From positions 1-64,000 of the forward strand of contig NZ_JAGKSP010000008.1 in NCBI RefSeq assembly GCF_017942085.1: a stretch of 64,000 nt of DNA, given 5' to 3'. This DNA comes from Paenibacillus lignilyticus (lineage in GTDB: Bacteria > Bacillota > Bacilli > Paenibacillales > Paenibacillaceae). Both the position numbers and the translations under genes were made by a program. The notes below the pieces were generated by a model. The model was not told where the DNA came from. It ran no database searches and saw only the letters and a program-made list of their open reading frames with translations. The stretch's first letter is position 1. Every line of letters starts with the position of its first letter. Positions 1 to 8,822 of this stretch are shown in pieces.

Positions 1-943
1 CGAAGAGCAGGCCCGCCGCCGCATAGAGCAGTGCCGTAGAGCGGACGAACATCCCGCTCCACAGCACATTATCGCCCGCGAAGCGCAGTGCGCGCTCCGC
101 GAAGCTCAGCTCGCTGCCGGCGGACGCTACCCCGCCGCCCCACTCGCTGAAATGGCCCGCCGTAAATGCGGCAGCGAGCTGGATAAACCCGAGCAAGCCG
201 CCCTCGCTAAGCGCCAGCCCGGCCACCCACAACAACTGAAACACAGCGGCCAGCGCACCAAACAGCACGATGCGAGGCCACAGTCTCTTCCCCTGTCTTC
301 GCCAGCTCACGTAACTCACGGCCAGCAACCACACCAGCGCCAAGCCAAAAGGCGCAAACGAAAGTCGGATCCCCATCAGCAGCCCGAACGCAAACAAAAC
401 TGCCGTCGCCCTCCCCCATGAGGGCCGCTCCATCGCCCGCCACCAGCTCCATAGAAACCACCACAAGAGCGCGATACCTGCCGCCTCCGACATCGGTCTA
501 ACCGATTGCAGCCACAGATATGGCGCTGTCAGCACTATGAGCACGGTCAGAACGGACCAAAGCGGAGAAAGCATTCGTCTCGCAAGCAGCCAAATCGGAA
601 TCGTCGCCAGCGCGGTCAGCCCGATGTTTAATGTCTCAAACGCATAAACAGCATTAGGGATGAAACGCCGCACAGCCAATGCCCCCATGACGAAATACGG
701 ATAACCCGGAAAATGCGGCTGCATAGCAAGAAGATCGAAACGATCAAGCGCCAGCACAAAATCAACCTCATCCCAACTCGCCGCATACGGACTTCTGTGC
801 AGTAAACTATAAACCACCCATAAGATGACCCCAACAAGAAGAAAAGCCGGTGCAGCCACCGACTTCAACGTCATTTTGTTATCCAACCTGCTTGCTCCAC
901 GAGTTCCCCCGCTTCGACCACCTGCCTGAACCCGCTGCCGCAC
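1..943 (-). CDS. Polytopic membrane glycosyltransferase-like protein (GT-C/GT39-like), 3' end outside window
   Basis: The frame is open to the window edge, so the C-terminus is missing. It encodes alternating hydrophobic segments and short loops. The first extracytoplasmic loop carries SWDEVDF, which fits the acidic loop-1 motif of GT-C enzymes that take sugars from polyprenyl-phosphate donors. I place the start at a GTG (943) because AAAGGGGGGAG lies just upstream; an ATG at 874 begins closer to the first membrane helix and is the alternative. A GT2 enzyme of the DPM1 type lies upstream on the same strand, so a polyprenyl-P-sugar donor is plausible. The exact sugar and acceptor cannot be read from the sequence. 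Confidence 0.7.
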   Translation of the reverse strand, partial: MRQRVQAGGRSGGTRGASRLDNKMTLKSVAAPAFLLVGVILWVVYSLLHRSPYAASWDEVDFVLALDRFDLLAMQPHFPGYPYFVMGALAVRRFIPNAVYAFETLNIGLTALATIPIWLLARRMLSPLWSVLTVLIVLTAPYLWLQSVRPMSEAAGIALLWWFLWSWWRAMERPSWGRATAVLFAFGLLMGIRLSFAPFGLALVWLLAVSYVSWRRQGKRLWPRIVLFGALAAVFQLLWVAGLALSEGGLLGFIQLAAAFTAGHFSEWGGGVASAGSELSFAERALRFAGDNVLWSGMFVRSTALLYAAAGLLF

Positions 944-1019
944 CTTTCTCCCCCCTTTACAACTGTGACTCATTTCACTCGGTGTCCCCTTATTTTCACT
1001 TCGCGTTTCAATAAATGTT

Positions 1020-1781
1020 TCACTTCGTCCCGCCAGGCCCAATCACGACCGTACCAGCCTGCTTATGCCGCACACCGCGTTTGTCCCCTACTGGGCGACG
1101 CATCTCTTTCCAAACCGCTGGAAGCACATTGAACATATACTTGCGAAACTTGATGAAGGATTCCCCGTGCGTACGTACTTGGTACGTGATCGGCACTTCT
1201 TTCATGACGAAGCCCTGGCGCACCAAATTCAACGTCAGCACCTGGGCGTAATTGTAATCATGGATGATTTCGGCATGCTCCATAGCTTCCCTTGAGAAGC
1301 CGCGCATCCCCGATTGTCCGTCCCAGATCATCCGGCGCAGCAGCACAGCCTGCAGCAAAGTGAAGCAGATATTGCCCAGACGTCGATGCAGCTTCATCCC
1401 GCGAATGACGCCTTTAAACCGCGAGCCCATCGTGTAATCGGTATGTCCCTCTCGAATTGGCGCGATTACATCCGGAATTTCATCTGCCGGATATTCGTTA
1501 TCCGCATCGATCATCAGTCCAATATCCGCACCGAGCCGCACACAAGAGGCAAGCCCCTCGCGCACCGCAGCACCAAGTCCTCGATTTCGGGCAAAAGAAA
1601 CCACATGGTCCGCTCCCGCTTCCCTTGCTTCTTGCACCGTTCCATCCGTGGAACCATCGTCGATGACAAGCACTTCAACCTGCCAATCCGGATGAAAATC
1701 ACGCGGGACTCTGGCAATGACATTGCCGATGTTCTGTTGTTCGTTATGTGCCGGAAGGAACACAATCAATTTCTTTTTCAC
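1020..1781 (-). CDS. Family 2 glycosyltransferase, polyprenyl-phosphate hexose synthase (DPM1-like)
   Basis: GT-A fold transferase beginning KKKLIVFLPAHNE, with the nucleotide-binding DDGSTDGT at about residues 41-48, DADNEYP (metal-binding DXD region) near 92-97, and QSGMRGFSR further on. It has no C-terminal membrane helices, so it resembles the soluble DPM1 type that makes polyprenyl-phosphate mannose or a related hexose at the inner membrane face. The frame can be read back to a TTG at 1805, but only the GTG at 1781 has an upstream SD-like AGAAGGA. It follows the alkaline-phosphatase-like gene by under 30 bp and probably feeds the GT-C protein downstream. The sugar is not determined. Confidence 0.85.
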   Translation of the reverse strand: MKKKLIVFLPAHNEQQNIGNVIARVPRDFHPDWQVEVLVIDDGSTDGTVQEAREAGADHVVSFARNRGLGAAVREGLASCVRLGADIGLMIDADNEYPADEIPDVIAPIREGHTDYTMGSRFKGVIRGMKLHRRLGNICFTLLQAVLLRRMIWDGQSGMRGFSREAMEHAEIIHDYNYAQVLTLNLVRQGFVMKEVPITYQVRTHGESFIKFRKYMFNVLPAVWKEMRRPVGDKRGVRHKQAGTVVIGPGGTK

Positions 1782-1808
1782 ACTGCCCAGCTTCCTTCTA
1801 TCCAAAAT

Positions 1809-3305
1809 TTAAAGCAGATTAAACTTTTTCTTCTCTGATTCAAAAGCATCCGAGAGCACCGGTCCACGGCTATGACTCGGCAGCGGAGCACCTAGCAAAT
1901 AGCTAAGCGTCGGCGCAACCGATACGAGCGAGTGTTTTGCTTCAACCTTCACCCCTGCACGCACATGAGGCCCATACATAAAGAACGGAACGAAACGCTC
2001 TCCTTCATCGAGATGACCATGCCCGCCAATGCCATCCGCTTGTCCATGATCCGCACAGATAATGAACGTAGCATCCTTCGCGTGACCTTGGGCTGTAAGC
2101 CATCCCACGAACTCAGCGATGAGCGCATCGGCTTCCTCAATCTTTTGCCGATATTCGTCGTACAGCGCTCCCATACTATGACCGGTTTGGTCCGTCGCAA
2201 TAAATTGCACAACGAGCAAGTCCGGATTCTGCTCCGCCATAATAAGCTTTGCACGTTCCATGATGTTGCGGTCCGCTTTGTCGTTATGCATAACGGCCGT
2301 CACGCTCTCCACGTCGTCACCCATCGAGTCGATCAGATGAGCGATGCCGAGGAGTCGTCCTTTTTTCCCCACCTTGCGCAGGCTGTCGAAGATCGATTCG
2401 ACTTTAATCCCGAGCTTCCATACCATATTCGAAGTAATCCCATGCTCGCGCGGATACGTCCCCGTAAACATCGACGAGAAACAGACTACTGTACGTGCAG
2501 GATAAAGAGTTTCCATTTGCGTATATTCCGTACCTTCTGCGCGCCATTTCTTCAGGAATGGGGCATTGGCCTCTTCGAACCGATCCTTGCGCATCCCATC
2601 GATGACAAGCACAAACACCTTCCCGCTGCTCGCCTCTTCTGTCTGGGCTTGTACCGGAACGGTGTAGCCCTCCACTTCTTTGGGCTTCCAATCAAACAGA
2701 TTGCGATGCAGGATCCATGCGTAAAGCCCTACACCTAAGAGGAACAACACATAACTGCTCCATGTAAAATCAACCTGTGTCCCCGCTCCATCCGCGTCCG
2801 CCCAATAGGAGCCTGCCGTATCCATAATAAACAGCAGTAGCAGAAACTTCGGCAGCTGCTCTTGGGCATTGCCGCTTGTGGAATCGCTATTTTTCAGGAC
2901 CAGCTTCCAAAATCGTTTAAAGTTCCACCACGAGGTACCGATGCGCAGATGATAATAGAAGGTGCCCCAGAAGTAGATCGTGAAGAACAAGAACAACCCA
3001 ATCGCCGTCGCATACAGCCCCATATCCAGATACGCATCCCGCCACAGCACGAGCGCGCCGATAACCGGGAACCACAGATAATTGCGCAGAAACAGCGGAA
3101 AATCAAAATGAAAATAAAGGGCAAACAACGGCAGCGCCGTCAGAAGTCCAAGTCCAAACTGCTCCCAGAAGCTACCGTCTCCCCAAGCATTCATGTGGTA
3201 GAGGAGATACACGCCAACCGTAAAAATCGGCGTAAACGGCTTGCCCTCATTCAACAAGTTCCAGCACCTGGCTGCAACAATTTCAAATCCTGACGCTTTC
3301 TTCAC
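1809..3305 (-). CDS. Membrane-anchored alkaline-phosphatase-superfamily protein (type I phosphodiesterase/pyrophosphatase domain)
   Basis: 498 aa. The first ~200 residues hold about five to six membrane segments. A catalytic domain of the nucleotide pyrophosphatase/phosphodiesterase type follows: metal ligand D236 in VLVIDGMRKDRF, nucleophile T272 in LYPARTVVCFSSMFTG, then TYPREHGI, D372/H376 in ATDQTGH and D419/H420 plus H429/H431 in CADHGQADGIGGHGH. The metal ligands appear complete, so it should be active. The family includes phosphodiesterases and phosphoethanolamine or phosphoglycerol transferases. In this glycan cassette a role in decorating or trimming a lipid-linked or surface glycan is inferred. 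The GTG start overlaps the stop of the upstream YbhN-like gene by 4 nt, so the two are probably translationally coupled. Confidence 0.82.
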   Translation of the reverse strand: MKKASGFEIVAARCWNLLNEGKPFTPIFTVGVYLLYHMNAWGDGSFWEQFGLGLLTALPLFALYFHFDFPLFLRNYLWFPVIGALVLWRDAYLDMGLYATAIGLFLFFTIYFWGTFYYHLRIGTSWWNFKRFWKLVLKNSDSTSGNAQEQLPKFLLLLFIMDTAGSYWADADGAGTQVDFTWSSYVLFLLGVGLYAWILHRNLFDWKPKEVEGYTVPVQAQTEEASSGKVFVLVIDGMRKDRFEEANAPFLKKWRAEGTEYTQMETLYPARTVVCFSSMFTGTYPREHGITSNMVWKLGIKVESIFDSLRKVGKKGRLLGIAHLIDSMGDDVESVTAVMHNDKADRNIMERAKLIMAEQNPDLLVVQFIATDQTGHSMGALYDEYRQKIEEADALIAEFVGWLTAQGHAKDATFIICADHGQADGIGGHGHLDEGERFVPFFMYGPHVRAGVKVEAKHSLVSVAPTLSYLLGAPLPSHSRGPVLSDAFESEKKKFNLL

Positions 3306-4243
3306 GATTTCTTCTGCCTCCCTCTATCCTTTAAGCCAAACCATTCCTTTAATTCCCTCCAGGAAACAGCTCCAAGAACCAAAGCTGCCGCTCCTGCGGT
3401 ATAGGCAAACCCAAATTTATAGCCATGCGATAATAACGCGGCTGTATACCCGTCACTACCGGCAATGCCGAGCAACCCAAGCGAGGCCGTTAAAGTCGTC
3501 TCATAGGTTCCGATACCGCCCGGCGTCACATGGAACAGCTGTCCCGCAATCGTCATGCTATTAGCCCAAACGGCTTGCAGCAGGCCAACCTGCAAATTGA
3601 GCGCATGAACCACACCATATACAACCGCACCTTCCAGCACCCAACTGGCGAGCGTAAGCAGCGCAACTGCCGCTCCCCTGCGCGATCGAATCGTCGTCCA
3701 CAGCCGATCGAAATGCCGTTGAAACGGTTTCCACTTCCGGCTTAGCCATGCAGCCAGGGCCAACATGACCACTCCCAGAACAATCATTACAAGCAGGAAG
3801 CGAGGCGAAACAGACAATCCCAGCGTGATGGCTCCAATCGAACCAATAAGCAGCAGCGAAACCATATCCAGCAGCCGCATCATCGCTACAGAGTGAAGCG
3901 CATCATCAAACCGCACCTTCGATTGCCGAGCCAGCATTCCCGTGCGCGCCAAATCTCCTAATTTAACAGGCAGTATATGATTAACCAATAGACTAACAAG
4001 TAAGGGATACATGTATGTACGTAGTCGATCCTCGTTCTCCCGAGCCACATATAATCGCCAAGCTACCGCTTTCAGCCAAAAGGAACAGCCGTATCCTACC
4101 GTCATTGCTGCAATCCACCCGGGCGAATGGAGCAGTCTCTTAAAAGCTGCATCCATCTGACGGCCATGAAACCACTGCATCGACAGCCAAACAAATACGG
4201 CTGTCATCACCAGACCGCCGCCAATAATTACTGCTCTTTTCAT
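3302..4243 (-). CDS. YbhN/AglD-like integral membrane protein (lysylphosphatidylglycerol synthase TM-region family)
   Basis: 313 aa with about seven to eight hydrophobic segments and the family features QSKVRFDDALHSVAMMRLLDM and HVTPGGIGTYETTLTASLGLLG. The family shares the membrane part of MprF and is repeatedly found beside polyprenyl-P-sugar glycosyltransferases; a lipid-flipping or lipid-handling role is suspected but not established. The ATG has AGGTGA four bases upstream. It is the first gene of the four-gene block that includes the phosphatase-like protein, GT2 and GT-C protein. Confidence 0.82.
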   Translation of the reverse strand: MKRAVIIGGGLVMTAVFVWLSMQWFHGRQMDAAFKRLLHSPGWIAAMTVGYGCSFWLKAVAWRLYVARENEDRLRTYMYPLLVSLLVNHILPVKLGDLARTGMLARQSKVRFDDALHSVAMMRLLDMVSLLLIGSIGAITLGLSVSPRFLLVMIVLGVVMLALAAWLSRKWKPFQRHFDRLWTTIRSRRGAAVALLTLASWVLEGAVVYGVVHALNLQVGLLQAVWANSMTIAGQLFHVTPGGIGTYETTLTASLGLLGIAGSDGYTAALLSHGYKFGFAYTAGAAALVLGAVSWRELKEWFGLKDRGRQKKS

Positions 4244-4376
4244 CTTGTCACCTGTATCCCGTTACTCTGTTCTATCATCCTGCTCTATCACTATCGAACA
4301 GCATTATTGAGAACAGTTATCAATTAAGTATAAAGGCCTTGTCGAAGCCCGTCAATTTATATTCCGCGCGGCAGCA

Positions 4377-4417
4377 GAAAAACAGCCCCTTCGCCCCATA
4401 TCCGGGGCAAGGAGCTG
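4377..4417 (-). terminator. Intrinsic terminator after the UDP-hexuronate epimerase gene
   Basis: On the minus strand a GC-rich stem (CAGCTCCTTGCCCC pairing with GGGGCGAAGGGGCTG, one bulge) is followed by TTTTT. It lies 30 bp past the stop at 4446 and separates the ugd/epimerase pair from the glycan cassette. Confidence 0.8.
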
Positions 4418-4445
4418 CTTCTGGATTTCATAGTGTGGTATTGTT

Positions 4446-5474
4446 TTACAACTTTTTAATTCCATAATAGTCGACATACCATGCTGCAAATCTTTCTAAT
4501 CCCTCTTCAATGGAGGTCTCCGGCTTAAATCCGATCTCCTTCTCTAGAAGCGCAGTAGATGCATAGGTGGCGGGCACGTCACCTGGCTGCCGCGGCTTAA
4601 ATATTTTGTGAAAGTCGACCCTTCTGCCTAATGTTTTGCTAAACGCCTTCTCAAGCGTTTCGATAAACACCATTAGCTTCACAGGCTTGTTATTGCCAAT
4701 GTTATAGATCTTATGAGGGAGCAGTCCAACAGGCGGATTGGGCAGCAGTCTCTCTATACCAACGATAATATCGTCTATATAAGTAAAATCTCGGTAGAGA
4801 TCATTGTCGGCATCGCCGTTGTTGTAAATATGGATGGGCTCATCTGCAAAATACTTATCCGCAAAGGAATGATAGGCCATGTCCGGCCGTCCCATCGGAC
4901 CATAGACCGTAAAGAACCTCAGCCCTGTCGAAGGAATTTGGTATAAGTGGCTGTAGGAGTTTGCCATGAGTTCATTTGTTTTTTTCGTCGTCGCATAGAG
5001 GGATACTTGGTTGTCTACCGCATCCGTTTCTTCAAAAGGCACTTTCTCATTGGTTCCGTAAACCGAGCTCGATGAAGCATAAACCAAATGGTCTACTGGA
5101 TGATTTCTACACGCTTCAAGAATGTGGAAGAAACCAACAATATTGCTCTGAATATAAACATCCGGATTCTGGATTGAATAACGCACACCTGCTTGGGCTG
5201 CTAAGTTGATTACGATTTGCGGCTTGTACTTTTCAAAGACACTATGGATCCGCTTATCCGAAATATCAGCTTTAACAAAAGTAAACTTCGCATATGCCTG
5301 CAGCTGCTCTAAACGATTATATTTTAAGCTGACATTGTAATAGTCATTGATTTGATCAACACCGATTACCCGACACCCTTGTGCCAACAGCTTCTTCGCT
5401 AAGAAATACCCAATAAAGCCGGCTGCACCAGTAATTAAATAGACCTTACTCGTGTCTAGCTGTTTGATATTCAC
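4446..5474 (-). CDS. NAD-dependent UDP-hexuronate (UDP-glucuronate 4-) epimerase, SDR family
   Basis: Extended SDR: the Rossmann motif YLITGAAGFIGYFLAKKLL sits at the N-terminus, followed by NLAAQAGVRYS, a YASSSSVYG stretch and the catalytic YATTK motif, then FFTVYGPMGRPDMA, typical of UDP-glucuronate 4-epimerases (CapI/LspL type). This supplies UDP-galacturonate for surface glycans. The frame extends back to an ATG at 5540, but that would add about 22 residues before the nucleotide-binding fold and overlap ugd by 95 bp. The GTG at 5474 follows AAAGGAG and gives 342 aa, the usual length. It overlaps the 3' end of the upstream UDP-glucose dehydrogenase gene by 29 bp, so the two probably form an operon. 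Confidence 0.88.
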   Translation of the reverse strand: MNIKQLDTSKVYLITGAAGFIGYFLAKKLLAQGCRVIGVDQINDYYNVSLKYNRLEQLQAYAKFTFVKADISDKRIHSVFEKYKPQIVINLAAQAGVRYSIQNPDVYIQSNIVGFFHILEACRNHPVDHLVYASSSSVYGTNEKVPFEETDAVDNQVSLYATTKKTNELMANSYSHLYQIPSTGLRFFTVYGPMGRPDMAYHSFADKYFADEPIHIYNNGDADNDLYRDFTYIDDIIVGIERLLPNPPVGLLPHKIYNIGNNKPVKLMVFIETLEKAFSKTLGRRVDFHKIFKPRQPGDVPATYASTALLEKEIGFKPETSIEEGLERFAAWYVDYYGIKKL

Positions 5475-6825
5475 TTTCCTTGCTCTCCTTTGCCCTGCTT
5501 CTCCTGGTGGAATTCCTTCCGATTGAGTAATACTCGACACCGGCTTGCTCCATTGCCTCTACCTCATATAGGTTTCTTCCGTCGAACACCAGCGGCGTTC
5601 TCATTCGTTGGTTATAGTCTACCGGTGAAACAGCTTTGATCTCATCCCACTCCGTAAAGATGAAGCAGACATTCGCAGCTTCGAGTGCTTCCATAGCATT
5701 TGTGGCGAACGTTAACCTGCCATTTCCATGCTCACCTTCTGGAAAATGTTTGGAGAAATTTAACGTACCTGCAGGATCAAAGGCGTAGACATCTGCACCT
5801 TGATCTAACAACAATGGGACATTCGCTAGTGATGCTGCTTCTCTCACATCATCCGTTCCGGGTTTGAAAGTAAGCCCCAGTACAGCTACCTTCAGTCCGT
5901 TAAACGTAATCAGTCTTGCACTAGCTTTATGATAAAGTATTGTTTTCTGATCATGATTAACATCAATCGCCGCCGATACCGTTCTCAATTCATAACCATG
6001 CTGTCTGGCCATGTACTGCAGCGCTTTTGTATCTTTCGGAAAACAAGATCCGCCATATCCGATGCCTGCTTTTAGGAATCTGCTTCCGATCCGGGTATCG
6101 AAGCTCATGCCTTCTATTACATCCTGAATATCCGCTCCAACCCGCTCACATAGATTCGCAATGTCGTTCATATACGATATTTTGAGAGCCAGGAAATCAT
6201 TGGAAGCATATTTGATCATCTCCGCTGATCTACGCGTAACAGATACGATCGGCAATCGGAATGGCTCGTAGATCTCCATCAGTAATTCCTCTGCCCACTT
6301 GCTTGCGGTCCCAATAATAATTCGTTCTGCATGCAGGGTGTCATGTACAGCGGAGCCTTGCGCCAGAAACTCAGGGTTTGATGCAACTTCTACTTTCACG
6401 TCATGCACCAGAAAGTCATGAATAAATTGTTCTACCTTATCATTGGTTCCGACTGGTACAGTGGACTTCACAATGACAAGACAATCCTTGCGAATCGATT
6501 CCGCGATTTGCCTTGCAACGGTCGCTATATTCGCAAGATTCGCCGAACCATCCGGCTGCTCCGGGGTACCGACCCCAATGAAGATGGCATCTGCATCCTT
6601 ATAAGCATCTTGATAGTCAGTCGTAAAATCAATTCTTCCCGCTGCAATGTTTTTCTGCATTAATGCTTCTAGGTTGACCTCATATATCGGCGATAAGCCT
6701 GATTTCATCGCATTCACTTTGTTCTCGTCTACATCGACACAAATCACTTGATGGCCAACTTCAGCAAGGCATACGCCGGCAACCAATCCCACATACCCAG
6801 TTCCCGCTACAGCAATCTTAAACAT
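5446..6825 (-). CDS. ugd: UDP-glucose 6-dehydrogenase, long form (TuaD/YwqF type)
   Basis: 459 aa. N-terminal NAD-binding motif VAGTGYVGLVAGVCLAEVGH, the central KYASNDFLALKISYMNDIAN helix, catalytic cysteine in GYGGSCFPKDT, and a C-terminal UDP-binding domain with LGLTFKPGTDDVREA. It oxidises UDP-glucose to UDP-glucuronate, which the overlapping downstream epimerase can convert to UDP-galacturonate. The last ~20 residues (RRSRAKESKESEYQTARHE) are a polar extension encoded where the epimerase gene begins. A second, shorter UDP-glucose dehydrogenase lies at 12031-13200; the two belong to different subtypes. Confidence 0.93.
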   Translation of the reverse strand: MFKIAVAGTGYVGLVAGVCLAEVGHQVICVDVDENKVNAMKSGLSPIYEVNLEALMQKNIAAGRIDFTTDYQDAYKDADAIFIGVGTPEQPDGSANLANIATVARQIAESIRKDCLVIVKSTVPVGTNDKVEQFIHDFLVHDVKVEVASNPEFLAQGSAVHDTLHAERIIIGTASKWAEELLMEIYEPFRLPIVSVTRRSAEMIKYASNDFLALKISYMNDIANLCERVGADIQDVIEGMSFDTRIGSRFLKAGIGYGGSCFPKDTKALQYMARQHGYELRTVSAAIDVNHDQKTILYHKASARLITFNGLKVAVLGLTFKPGTDDVREAASLANVPLLLDQGADVYAFDPAGTLNFSKHFPEGEHGNGRLTFATNAMEALEAANVCFIFTEWDEIKAVSPVDYNQRMRTPLVFDGRNLYEVEAMEQAGVEYYSIGRNSTRRSRAKESKESEYQTARHE

Positions 6826-7020
6826 TGTTTTGACATCCCTCCGCCATGGCCGAAGCGTTCATTTCCCCAATTATAACAAACTTATATCGCGTACAATTTT
6901 AATTATAAATATTCTATTCCTATTGCACATTGCAAAAACCTTACCATCGAATGACCTATTTCTACCCTTTACATAACAATATTCTCTATACGGAACTTCA
7001 TTATTAGTAAAAAATAGATA

Positions 7021-7037
7021 ATGTAAGCGCTTTACAT
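7021..7037 (+). promoter_or_regulatory. cre box (CcpA operator) upstream of the GH5 gene
   Basis: ATGTAAGCGCTTTACAT matches the catabolite-responsive element consensus TGWAANCGNTNWCA and is nearly perfectly palindromic. It ends 10 bp before the SD of the glycanase gene and so lies in the promoter or 5' leader, a position where CcpA-HPr-Ser-P binding represses transcription in the presence of glucose. Confidence 0.8.
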
Positions 7038-7055
7038 ACGAGAGGAGTGAAATTA

Positions 7056-8597
7056 ATGAAGAAGAATTCACGCTTAATGTCTCTATGTTTGTCACTTGCA
7101 ATGCTGTTTGGCGCACTAGTCTTACCGTCCTCGGCCGGGGCGGCGTACGGCGATCGGATTACGATCACCGGTACGAACTTCTATGCAGGCGGTCAGCAGA
7201 TCTTCATGAATGGGGCCAATACGCCTTGGAACAGCTGGAATGATTTTGGCGGTTCCTTCGACTACACGTGGTGGGACAACCATTTCCAGACGCTCCACAA
7301 CAACGGAATTAACTCCACGCGGATCTGGATTACCTGCGATGGCGAAGTCGGCATCAACATCAACAGCAGCGGGGTCGTTTCCGGTGCGACAACCGCTCAC
7401 TGGAACAACCTCGACAGCCTCTTCCAAATCGCACAAAATCGCGGCGTCTATGTCATGGCGACCCTGATGTCCTTCGACCATTTCAAGAACACCCACACCA
7501 ACTACAACAGCTGGCGCAATATGCTCAGCACGAATGCCAACATCGACTCCTACGTGAATAACTACCTCATTCCATTCGTGAACCGCTACAAGAACAATCC
7601 ATGGCTCTGGTCCATCGACCTCATGAACGAGCCGGACTGGGTGTATGAAGATGCTGCAGCCGGTCAAATCGCCTGGGCTCGCCTGCAAACGTATTTTGCC
7701 AAAGCAGCCGTCGCGATCCATCAGAACAGCAACATTCTGACAACGGTCGGCTTAGGCATGGTCAAGTATAACAGCGCCACCCAATCCGGCTCCACGGGCA
7801 ACAAAATCAGCGACGCTGCCCTCCAGGCCCAAGTCAGCAACACGCTCGCGAAGGTCGACTTCTACTCCCCTCACTACTACGGCTGGCAGGACCCTTACTT
7901 CGGTATTCCATTCTATATGACGCCTACCGCGTTCGGCATCGTCCATGATCGCCCTGTTGTAATTGGCGAGTCCCCAGCGCTTGGTTCCACCGGTCATACC
8001 ATTACAAGCGATTTCGCGAATGCTTACACCAACGGATACGCAGGCGTCATGCCTTGGACGTCTAACGGCGTCGATGCCAACGGCAGCATCACGAACCTCG
8101 GACCTGCTACACAAGCTTTCCGTGATGCTCACTACGCTCTGGTGTTCCCGCCGGCAACCGGCGATAGCGCAAAGTTCAATTTTGAGAACAATTCCCTGCA
8201 AAGCTTCTTCGGCCGAAACGGCCTAGCCGTATCTGCAAGTACCGACCGCGCCTATGCCGGCAGCTACTCCCTGAAAATGACCTCCAGCGCAACAGGCGTT
8301 GCCACCTACTATGCTCAACTGGACAATCCAAGCGGTCTGAGCGCGAACACGACGCTTACTTTCCGCGTCTGGGTACCAAGCGGCGCTGCCATTGCATCCA
8401 TCCAGCCTTATGTACAGAGCAATAACTGGACCTGGTACGGCAACTATCAAACCTATGCAAGCTTGACCAAGAATGCATGGAACACCATCACCTTAACGAT
8501 CCCTTCCGGCGCTGCCACTCCGATGAAGAACATCGGCGTTGAGCTCGTCACCACCGGCGCCTGGAGCGGAAGTATTTATCTGGATAGCATTAACTAA
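7056..8597 (+). CDS. Secreted GH5-type glycoside hydrolase (mannanase/cellulase-like) with C-terminal carbohydrate-binding domain
   Basis: 513 aa with a classic signal peptide (MKKNSRLMSLCLSLAMLFGALVLP..., cleavage near SAGAA-YGD). The clan GH-A barrel starts with ITGTNFYAGGQQIFMNGANTPW. The acid/base is E192 in DLMNEPDW and the nucleophile E305 in PVVIGESPAL. Residues after ~365 form a beta-rich module like a CBM. A GTG at 7047 abuts the SD; the ATG at 7056 sits 8 nt from AGGAG and is preferred. It is the only plus-strand enzyme in the glycan half of the window and stands alone between a cre box and a strong terminator. Substrate is uncertain; beta-mannan is one candidate. Confidence 0.85.
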   Translation: MKKNSRLMSLCLSLAMLFGALVLPSSAGAAYGDRITITGTNFYAGGQQIFMNGANTPWNSWNDFGGSFDYTWWDNHFQTLHNNGINSTRIWITCDGEVGININSSGVVSGATTAHWNNLDSLFQIAQNRGVYVMATLMSFDHFKNTHTNYNSWRNMLSTNANIDSYVNNYLIPFVNRYKNNPWLWSIDLMNEPDWVYEDAAAGQIAWARLQTYFAKAAVAIHQNSNILTTVGLGMVKYNSATQSGSTGNKISDAALQAQVSNTLAKVDFYSPHYYGWQDPYFGIPFYMTPTAFGIVHDRPVVIGESPALGSTGHTITSDFANAYTNGYAGVMPWTSNGVDANGSITNLGPATQAFRDAHYALVFPPATGDSAKFNFENNSLQSFFGRNGLAVSASTDRAYAGSYSLKMTSSATGVATYYAQLDNPSGLSANTTLTFRVWVPSGAAIASIQPYVQSNNWTWYGNYQTYASLTKNAWNTITLTIPSGAATPMKNIGVELVTTGAWSGSIYLDSIN

Positions 8598-8616
8598 ACA
8601 TCCAGATAAAATAAAT

Positions 8617-8661
8617 AAATCAAAGAGGCATATGTGTAACGCACATATGCCTCTTTGATTT
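8617..8661. terminator. Strong bidirectional hairpin terminator
   Basis: A perfect 20-bp inverted repeat with a 5-nt loop (TAACG), A-rich on the left and T-rich on the right arm. It lies between the plus-strand glycanase and the minus-strand polymerase gene and can end both transcripts. Confidence 0.88.
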
Positions 8662-8822
8662 AAACTTACCTCGGTAGGGAAAGGTCATAATTCAATAAAG
8701 CTAATAGTCATAAAAAAGAGTCGACGAAATAATACCGAAGGCTATTTTATTTAATTATTCATGGAACTGAACAAGATTATCAATACTTCGCAGTATGCTC
8801 CAACTGCGTTACTATAAGTTTC

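Noticed and set aside
628..837. 69-aa minus-strand ORF at the left edge
   Set aside because: It is out of frame with the longer GT-C-like reading frame that is open from 943 to the window edge.
7122..7721. 199-aa minus-strand ORF inside the glycanase gene
   Set aside because: Shadow of the GH5 gene, whose signal peptide and both catalytic glutamates are intact.
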